The position numbers and the translations under genes are program-made. Positions 56,574 to 64,000 of a DNA stretch of 64,000 nt are shown one piece after another (position 1 is the stretch's first letter; each line of letters opens with the position of its first letter). The stretch spans positions 134,471,094-134,535,093 of the forward strand of contig NW_024609857.1 in the NCBI RefSeq assembly GCF_016920785.2. The letters run 5' to 3'. The notes below the pieces were generated by a model. It was given only the letters and a program-made list of their open reading frames with translations, had not been told where the DNA came from and searched no databases. Source of the DNA: Ixodes scapularis (taxonomy: Eukaryota; Arthropoda; Arachnida; Ixodida; Ixodidae).

Positions 56574-57480
56574 AAACAGAAGTAAATTTTGCCAGGCCCA
56601 TCTAATTCTATAATGTCTACATCTGCGACGGACAATACTGTATATAGTACTCAAGGCGTTAACCTGCAACTTCAGTCATTTCTCACCCTTGGCAATGTTG
56701 ACTGTGGCTCATGGGAGCTGCAGTCTAACTGCAGGGTTGCATTTTTCAACCCTGCCTTGATCAGCAGGCCTCCCCGGTGTTTCAAGAAAGCAGCTTTTGC
56801 AGCTCTGCCTGGACAGGCTGAGGATTGAACCTGGGACCTTCTGCACACAAATCACATCGCAAGCTAGCCAAAATGATCTGAGGGGAAAAATCACATATTT
56901 CCTATCTAATACAAATAAGTCTGTCATGTTTAATACTGCTATGTTCACAGTGAAAGCAGCTAAACCTAGATTAGATTTGATAAATGCCAGTGCGGAAATC
57001 TGTGATAAGTATATTAATTTGAATGGATTATGTAACATTGTGATGGTCTTAATATTAAATAGTTTTATAACTTTTATTTAAATATTCATTGTTTTATATA
57101 TTATAGAACCAACTGCGACTTTAAAAGTCTTTAAAAGGTTTTTATAATGTTTGCAAGATTGTAATTTGGAAGGTCATGAATAAATTGCATTAAAATATAT
57201 TGTGTTCCATGTCTTAGATCAAGGATGGAAGATGCATGGCCTGCTAGATGTTCCTGGACTGCGTCTCCCATCACCCTTTACCATTTTCTGGTGGAGGCTG
57301 AAGTTGATGGGAGTTGCAGTCCAACAGCATCTGAGGGCCACAAATTCACTATTTGTGCATTAGAGCAGGGGCAGGCAAAGTGTGCCCAAGTGCCCTTCAG
57401 GTGGCACAGGAGACATTTTTGCTGCATTTTGGGCTCCTATGCACTACACTTTCATGGATCATTGCAACAGTGTCTAGCTT
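56574..57480. other. Vertebrate-like spacer, nothing coding
   Basis: AT-rich with decayed repeat pieces such as GGGAGTTGCAGTCCAACA (57,310) that recur in reptile repeats. No exon recognised. Confidence 0.4.
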
Positions 57481-57484
57481 AAAT

Positions 57485-57695
57485 ACTCTGAAGGTACCAG
57501 ATCCCTCTAATCCTGGAAGCTAAGCAGGGTCAGCCCTGGTTAATACTTGGGAGACCACCAATGAATACCAAGTGCTCTAGGGAAGATTTCAGAGAAAGGA
57601 ACTGGCAAAACCACATCAAAGTACTCCTTGCCAAAGAAACCCCCTTCATATTAATGGGGTCGCCATAAATCAACAAGCAACTTGAAGGTACATAA
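57485..57695 (+). repeat. 5S rRNA-derived SINE
   Basis: The head (GGAAGCTAAGCAGGGTCAG, then CCTGGTTAATACTTGGGAGA and CCAAGTGCT) is clearly 5S rRNA-like, including the internal promoter region. It is followed by a non-5S body and a tail ending CAACTTGAAGG. The mismatches and the body show that it is a SINE and not a 5S gene. Confidence 0.8.
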
Positions 57696-57856
57696 CACAC
57701 AGCTTAAGCTAAAATGCCCATAATAATGCCCATAAGTCTTGGACAATGGTGAGGGATTATGGGAGACAGAGTCCCAAGTACCCAGGGAGCAGTAGCCTGC
57801 CCTATGTACAGTAACTGGTCTCACTTTTTAAATTGTAGAGAGCTATATTTCAGAGG

Positions 57857-58090
57857 GAAAACCAGCATGTGTAGTGGTTTGAGCACTGGACTATGACTCT
57901 GGAGACCAGGGTTGGATTCCCACTCAAGTACAAAAACCCACCGGGTGACTTTGGGCAGGTCACACTCTCTCAGCCTCAGCAGAAGGCAAAGGCAAGCCTC
58001 CTCTGAATAAAGCTTGCCAAGAAAACCATGTAACGAGGTTGCCTCAGGGCTGCCATAGGTCATAAACAACTTGGTGTCACACACAATAAC
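57857..58090 (+). repeat. tRNA-derived SINE
   Basis: Head GTGTAGTGGTTTGAGCACTG and a decayed B box GGGTTGGATTCC, then CACCGGGTGACTTTGGGCAG and a tail with CATAAACAACTTGGTGTCAC. Same family as 56,400-56,573, opposite strand. Confidence 0.7.
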
Positions 58091-58226
58091 CCCTTAAAGG
58101 CAACTGGATGCATTTGGAGTCAATTTACTTTGTTGCAGGGAGTGTGTTTGGGGATGCAGTGTCCCGAGGCCCCCGAAGGGCTTATGTGCCCCTCCTAAAC
58201 CTTCCATAATTGCCTACCCTTTTCTT

Positions 58227-58552
58227 AGGACTTCATCACACAGAGACAATTGGAAGTATAAATGGGGATTATCCCATGAAAACCGTGCATTTGCTATGAA
58301 GATTTTCACACACAATCGCAATTAAAGTGCCATTAACCCATGAATAACCAGGCAATAAACAGCAACACATCATTGAAGGGATTTTCCCATGAATGATTTG
58401 TTGCTATTTATTGCCTGGCTATTCCCTGGTTATTCCCTGAATAATGACTGATGTGTGTGAAAATCTTAATTACAATTTAACAGTAATGGTGCGATTTTCA
58501 CAGGATAAACCCCGTTTAAACTTCCAATTTCCCTCCGCATGATAAAACTCCT
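58227..58552. mobile_element. MITE, family A copy 1
   Basis: The ends AGGACTTCATCACAC and, inverted, AGGAGTTTTATCATG are followed inside by AATTGGAAGTATAAA/AATTGGAAGTTTAAA. It shares ends with 59,849-60,187. No ORF. Confidence 0.6.
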
Positions 58553-59327
58553 TAGAGGGTGACAGAAAATGTAGCAACAATACGTTAGAGCAGGAAGTGA
58601 GGTGTCCTCTGAGTAAAGAGGATGTTGCATTCAATCATCCTGTAAAACGCAGCTATTGCTTTGCACCAGGGAAGGGTCTCCCCCACCCCGACACCTAAAT
58701 GGACATTTGTGATTAAAGATCCAAGGCATGACCCAGAAAAACAACAACAGGGAATTCTACAACCCAGAGATATGACGTGTCTTCTTCACCCTGATACGAG
58801 CATCCAAACAAGAGAGATCCTAACTTTTAAAAGGCAATGCAATCCCTCCAGGTGCAGTCTGGCTATGGATGTGAACACCAGTGATTCTGCAAATTACTCA
58901 AGGGCAGAAATCCTGTGGCTTTCTATATTTTGTTTGGCTGCAATTCCCACCACCCTGGCTGCTGGTTATGGTGGAAGTTGTAGTGCAGCAATGCTGGGAG
59001 AGCCACCTCCTTGAAGGAGAAAGCCAAGTAAAGTAAAACTCTTCCATGACAAATCAAACCAGAAGAAATTCCCTCTGCCATGCCACTAAAGCAAATGAGC
59101 TTTTTAGGGGGGAAATGTGGTCACTGTTTATTTATGTATTTGCTTCATTTGTCCCAGGGTGGGATCCAAGACGGCTTCCAGAAACAACTATAAACTTAAA
59201 GATGTCAGACTTTTTGTTAATATCTCATATTGTTGAAAGCAGCCTGATGACCCTTAAAAATTTAACAGACTTGCTGTTAAAGGAGGGTGGGAAGCTTCAC
59301 GTGGTACATTTCTGTGCCTTGTGGTTC
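58553..59327. other. Vertebrate-like spacer
   Basis: No gene or defined repeat. The open frames at 58,661 and 59,046 lack domain support. Confidence 0.4.
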
Positions 59328-59440
59328 TTGCTTTATTGTTGTTGTTGTGTGCCTTCAAGTTGATTTCTGACTTATGGCAAACCTATCATAGGGTTTTCTT
59401 GGCAAGTTTCTTCAGTGCGGGGTTGCCATGGCCATCCTTT
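59328..59440 (-). repeat. SINE tail fragment
   Basis: Minus-strand tail of the tRNA-SINE: ACAACAACAATAAAG end, with GTGTGCCTTCAAGTTGATTT and GGGTTTTCTTGGCAAG on the plus strand. A second, shorter piece lies at 59,548-59,605. Confidence 0.65.
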
Positions 59441-59604
59441 GAGGCTGCCCTCTTTGTGCAGGTTTGTTTTTAATTTTTTCCCTGCATATCCCAGGTAGGA
59501 TGGCCACATGCAAGAGACAAGAGAGCTCTTAAACTTTTATTTTCGTGTTGTGATGTCCCTTCAAGTCAACTCTGATTTATGACTACCTTATCCTAGGGTT
59601 TTCA

Positions 59605-60280
59605 TAGAATCATGGAGTTGGAGGAGGCCCCAAGGGCCATCCAATCCAACCCCATTCTGCCATGCAGGAACTCACAATCAAAGCAACAGATAGCTATATA
59701 GCCTTGGTTTAAAAACCTCCAAAGGAGACTCCACCATACTCCGAGGCAGCGTATTCCTCTATTGAGCAGCTTTTACCATCAGGAAGGTCTTTCCTATTTT
59801 TACGTGGAATCTCTTTTCCGGTAGTTTACATCCATAACCCAGTATCCTAGGAGTTTATCAGACCACGGAAATTGGAAGTATAATCCAATGCCAATCCAAA
59901 GGCAACCATGGGGTTTCACATTGTTGCAAATGAGTGTATGTCACGCAATTTCAGGCAAAAGGGAACTCATTCTGAACGCAATCATGAGTTTTATGTTATT
60001 TCGTATTAAAGCATCTCACGCAATTTCAGGGCAATGGGAAGCCATTTTTGGGCAATGGGAAGTCATTCTGAACGCATACCAAATGCAATTAGAATTCACA
60101 TAAATTCACTAAACTAGCGAATTTACATGAATTCAAATTGGCTCCATTCGAAATATAGAGAAATTCCTCCTGTCTGATAAACTCCCTAGTCTCTGGCACA
60201 GCTGAAAACAAGCTTGGTCCATCCTCAATATGACATCCCTTCAAATATGAGGTCTGACCAAAGCAGAATAGAGTGGTACT
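59605..60280 (-). mobile_element. CR1 LINE 3' end, split by a MITE and cut at the junction
   Basis: It starts TCATAGAATCATGGAG, the inverse of the 8-bp CR1 tail repeat, and continues GGGCCATCCAATCCAACCCC and CAGGAAGGTCTTTCCT to 59,848. After the MITE it resumes AGTCTCTGGCACAGCTGAAA and reads to TCTGACCAAAGCAGAATAGA. The homology stops at 60,280 well before the CR1 coding body would end. Confidence 0.8.
59849..60187. mobile_element. MITE, family A copy 2
   Basis: Ends AGGAGTTTATCAGAC and, inverted, AGGGAGTTTATCAGAC. The internal AAATTGGAAGTATAA is shared with copy 1. It interrupts the CR1. Confidence 0.75.
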
Positions 60281-62863
60281 AAAAGGCGATTATTGAGCGC
60301 TAGCGCAATGGCGATGACGCTCTTTGCTTGGGTAGGAAAAGCGTTCGGGTGCAACAGCCTTTTTTTTTTTTTTTGCTATTCTGTCTCTAAACAAACAAAA
60401 TCAGAAGCTTGTAACCGATTAAGGAATACCCTTTTCAACTAATATTTCACTTGATATGAAGCAACTTACTGGTTAATCAAAGTTGTATTTTGTGATCATG
60501 AACCAATACTGAAATTCAGCTGACGTCAGTATTGCTGCCGTTTTTACTTCCACGCTGACACAATTAACGCAACTACAAATTTTGCCAGGAATGTTAAATA
60601 AACAATTCCCACCAAGGCATTATTACGAATAAATATGAAAATGTTTATTTTAGCCGCTGAATAAAGTAAAAATAATGAATGAAAAGTAAAAAGCATATAA
60701 CTTTAATTACGCCGATATCATGAATACGCCCCTTGACATAGGCAAATTTTAAAAGCGAAAGGCGTTATCTTTGTTTGATAAACGCTGACGTTTGTAAAAA
60801 CTACAACTTTCCTTTTTCACTCTACGGACGAATATCATCTCATTATTACATTCATAATTTATAATACCTGGCTTTTTTGCAGTAAGGCACGGACAACGCT
60901 AGAGTCCACTGAAGGATATACAGCCAAAAATCAGATAAACATTCATCCCGAAGGCCGTGAGTATATTTTTGCCGATTATGAACCTCTAGGTTGCTCTTGA
61001 ATAAAACCAAGTAGATTATAGTTATTCTAATGTGCCCGCAAGGTTCAGATAGTGCTAGTGTCTACGCGACTTAAAGTTGAAAACTTGAAGCACATAACAA
61101 ATATGGTGTTCCTGTGTATTCCTATACTATAGACGATTGCAAGCAAGGTCATTGGCCGCCTCCATGTGTCTCCGCGTGCGGACAAGCCGGCGAAATTTCA
61201 AGCTTGCCAAAGCTATGCTTAGGAGCAAGCTTCGCGTGCTTGCACTCATGGGGCACCAGGCGGTGCGCCGTGCTTGCAATTGTGTATACTCGGTTTCACT
61301 TTAAATAGAAACTTAAAAGTCCTTGAAAAAAAAAAAAAAAAAGAGCTAGAGGTGAGTTCTAGAGTATTTTTATCCCGAGAATCCGGATATCATGCTCGTT
61401 TTCCGCGAAGATACAAACTAATCGCGAGAAAGCACGAGAAACCTCCGTCGCTACGTCATACCCAAATCTTTCGGCCGCCAAGCGCGTGTCACTCGTGTGG
61501 GCGGCGCGTAAAATTGCAAGCTTGCCAGGCATATTCCCCGCACTCGCACCAGTCGTCGCATCTTCTTCGGTCCTTTTAAGAATATAGCAAAAGTGTTCGT
61601 GCATACATTTTATAGGCGCTGAATATGCGCGAGAGCGGAGATTGCAAAAGCTCGGAATAGGACGTCCCGCTCTTAAAAAGGAGCGTGACTTCAGCGCTTC
61701 TTTGAAAATGAATTCCTGCAACCTCCGTGCACAAAACTGAAAAAAAAAATCAATATTCGTGATCTTGGAGGCCACATAAAGACGATTTAAGTGTTTCTAC
61801 TCAAATTCATAAGCGCTTCGGCTTCCCTCTCAACTCCAACGACAGCCGACGCTTAGATCCGATGAAGCCAAGGTAGAAGCGCCAAAAGGACATCGTTGTG
61901 CTATTTGTGCCCCTGTGATTGGTTAATCTCATTATAGCAACCCTACGAAAACAGTAAAAGCCGTGATTATACACTTTTGGCACATCTTGATCAGCTCCCT
62001 TGAACCGTAAGGTCGGCTGCCTTCGGACTTTTAAAGTTAAACATTGAATTCGGTGAACACAGCGCCAAACTGCTACGTCCACTAAGCGATCGTCGTTTTT
62101 TTTTTTCTGAAATTTTCTTCTTTTTGGAATGGGAACGTTGTCGTCGAGAGTTTTACAGGGTGGAATATTTTCGTTGGGCGCACTCACCTAAGCGGTAGAG
62201 TCTGGTCTCAACCAACGCATAAAATTTAAAAAAAAGTCGTTTTTTTGCATTAAGAGTGTAGCGCAATGTACCCGTACGAAGAGCAGGTCAACCAAAAGGC
62301 GTCCGCTTGTACATGTTACTCAAGGCGCACAAAAATGAAAAGTGTTTTGTCACCTTTCAGTCGAAGTACCACACTTTTGGGTGACACTCTTTTGAATGGG
62401 GTCTCGGCCATTAGTCCTTCGTTGGTATTAGCGCGTCTGTTAGTATTTAATGTGCAGAAACTACGTAACATTTGAAGTAAATGCGAGACAGTCATTGCGG
62501 CTGCATGAGTACTGCATACACCGCGCAAGGAGCATCCGAAATTGCTTGCTTTGATAGGAGGATAGGAAGTTGTACAGTCAAAGACACAGTGCCTGCCAAC
62601 TATTTAACCTACAATAGCATTACCGGGAATCGGTCTTAATCTGGTTCCTGTCTGCTTTTCATTTGCCACACCATACTAGAGTTAGCTGAACATCTAGCAT
62701 ACATTAAAATAAGTGATTTTCTTCGCGCGTGCCTGAATAATGCTTGTATTTACTAGAAAATCCACCATACTTGGTGCATTTTGTTTCAGGGTGAGTGTGT
62801 TGCTTTCGGCCCGCCTAATATGTATGCTGCTTTTTGTTTAATCTATACAGATAGTGCGATTAG
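60281..62863. other. Arthropod-like spacer, no supported gene
   Basis: Base composition returns to that of the first 55 kb, with CpG-rich words such as GAGCGCTAGCGC at once after the junction. The minus-strand frame 62,187-61,807 (starting only with GTG) and the frame at 61,274-61,579 have no recognisable domain. Long A/T runs are at 60,359-60,374 and 61,326-61,341. Confidence 0.4.
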
Positions 62864-63060
62864 AAAAAAAGCCGTAAAATCTACATGTATGCGGTTTGTG
62901 TATGCGAACTATCCGGCCAAGGGGACATAGTATATGGGACAAATCATAACGATCGGTCGGGTAATTAAGTATTTTAATTAACATTTTGATTAGTAATAAT
63001 AGACATATGGTTCCAGTTAGAAACTTGCTGAGCGTCATCCAAAACCAATAAATCAATGCA
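62864..63060 (+). repeat. Dispersed repeat R, copy 1
   Basis: About 195 bp, recognisable by ATGCGGTTTGTG, AACGATCGGTCGG and GAGCGTCATC. It matches copy 2 closely when inverted. Confidence 0.7.
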
Positions 63061-63230
63061 TTTTAGATATAGTTTGAGCGCACGGGGAGCTCAGTAGTGA
63101 ACTACGTCTACCACTCGTGAGGCAGCTACAAAGTTGGGCTATGATAAGAGACGAATAAGCCTTGTGCCTGCTCCACGAGCGGTAACTTTAGTGTGCTACT
63201 GTGCTTCTCATGCGCTCAAAGTTTTTTTCT

Positions 63231-63433
63231 GAAAACTGATTTTCTGTTTTTCGATGACGCTCAGCGAATTTCTAATTGAAACCTTATGTCCATTTTTACT
63301 CATCAAAAAGTTTATTCACATTTCTTGTTAATTAGCCGACCGATCGTTAGGATTAGCCCCTATACTATGTACCTTTGGCAGTATAACTCATACGCACAAA
63401 CCGCATAAGTGTAGCTTTCACGGCTTTCTTAAA
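63231..63433 (-). repeat. Dispersed repeat R, copy 2 (inverted)
   Basis: Minus strand has ATGCGGTTTGTGCGTATG, AACGATCGGTCGGCTAATTA and TGAGCGTCATCG in the same order as copy 1. Confidence 0.7.
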
Positions 63434-63684
63434 AGAAATACGTTGATCTAAAAACAAAATTGTATGTGGTGAATATCAAATAAGCTCTTCTCAACCCGTA
63501 TTTTTCAGGAAATATCACGCTTTCTTATTACATCTCTTTCCTGGATGTGAAAAAATGCGCTGTCAGCAGGAACATCTACGTCAATGGTACGAACTTTTTG
63601 ACGTATGGGTGTGCATTCAGTATCTGCGCTGCATGGAATATTGGAAGCAATCTTTCTATACAGAAATATAGTTTTAATCCGACA

Positions 63685-63905
63685 TATTACCTTAAATTAT
63701 ATCTTGAAAAGTTCACTATTTCTGTCTCTGCACGTGAGTTATACGGCCAGGGGCTCATTCATTTTATGGGGGAGGGGGTTGCTAAGTGTCACATTAAATG
63801 TGATAATTAATAATTTTTGTTAATTCACAATTTTAATTTGCGAAATTGACCTCATGGGTTTAATTAGAACCTTGGTGAGCATCATCGCAAATCACTAAAT
63901 CATCA
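63685..63905 (+). repeat. Dispersed repeat R, copy 3 (diverged)
   Basis: Only the general order (GAGTTATACGGCCA, TAATTAATA, TTAGAACCTTGGTGAGCATC) remains comparable with copies 1 and 2. Confidence 0.45.
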
Positions 63906-64000
63906 AATTTAAGAAAGATGCGCGGAGGTGCGTTAAGCTTACAACTCATACAACGTACGCAAGGCTGGCGGTGCAGAAACGCGGATGATAGTATATTATG

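Larger units (their letters stand above)
56011..60280. other. Vertebrate (probably squamate) DNA block
   Basis: The block is CpG-poor and packed with vertebrate repeats: tRNA-derived SINEs, a 5S-derived SINE, an hAT-like MITE, a second MITE family (two copies) and a CR1 LINE 3' end of reptile type. None of this resembles the flanking arthropod-style DNA. It begins directly after the 100-N gap and stops abruptly in the middle of the CR1 at 60,280. No host gene exon was recognised. Contamination or a chimeric join is the simplest explanation. Confidence 0.8.

Noticed and set aside
57485..57600. 5S rRNA gene
   Set aside because: It has many mismatches to 5S and runs into a SINE body with a tail, so it is a 5S-derived SINE.
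61807..62187. Minus-strand 126-codon ORF with a basic N-terminus
   Set aside because: It needs a GTG start, has no recognised domain, and its T/A run near 62,097-62,106 makes the frame doubtful.

Overview
This is eukaryotic, repeat-dominated DNA with no convincing single-copy host gene. Its CpG-rich spacer and its arthropod-style transposons (Ty3/gypsy, CR1/L2-type LINE, PIF/Harbinger, hAT-like MITEs) suggest an arachnid, most likely a hard tick. That identification is inference. One block (56,011-60,280, right after a 100-N gap) is different: CpG-poor, with vertebrate CR1, tRNA-SINE and 5S-SINE repeats typical of a lizard or other squamate. It looks like host-blood contamination or a chimeric scaffold.

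Layout. 1-3,200: spacer with a tRNA-like SINE end, a possible transposase scrap and a fold-back element. 3,200-8,410 (minus) and 8,460-10,990 (plus): two decayed Ty3/gypsy copies, head to head, of the same broad family as the next element. 12,055-24,291: a Ty3/gypsy element with both LTRs, ATAT target duplications and a PR-RT-RH-INT pol full of stops. Its RNase H region is split at 15,884 by a second, minus-strand Ty3/gypsy element (15,885-22,200, TCTGG duplications). One LTR of that second element in turn holds a solo LTR (21,538-21,938, ATAT duplications). The nest is therefore three levels deep. The second element has integrase upstream of reverse transcriptase and a SCAN-like capsid, which marks it as Gmr1-like. 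Its LTRs differ by only about 1%.

24,296-35,441: spacer with two perfect hairpins, a 24-bp minisatellite, a broken Harbinger transposase inside a candidate 5.9-kb element, and two MITEs. 35,442-51,616: an uninterrupted tandem array of a 252-bp unit, about 64 copies, with 12-mer and 4-mer higher-order repeats. The array ends where a nearly full-length non-LTR retrotransposon begins (51,617-55,720: ORF1 coiled coil plus FP-C/RRM-like domain, ORF2 endonuclease plus RT, GATT tail). The array is present only at the LINE's 5' side. The most interesting reading is that the 252-bp units are LINE 5'-UTR/promoter monomers, as in mouse L1, greatly amplified. 60,281-64,000: arthropod-like spacer with a three-copy dispersed repeat.

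All coding capacity seen belongs to mobile elements. Most copies carry stops, frameshifts or catalytic changes. The Gmr1-like pol (1,197 codons) is the only long intact reading frame with all catalytic residues present.
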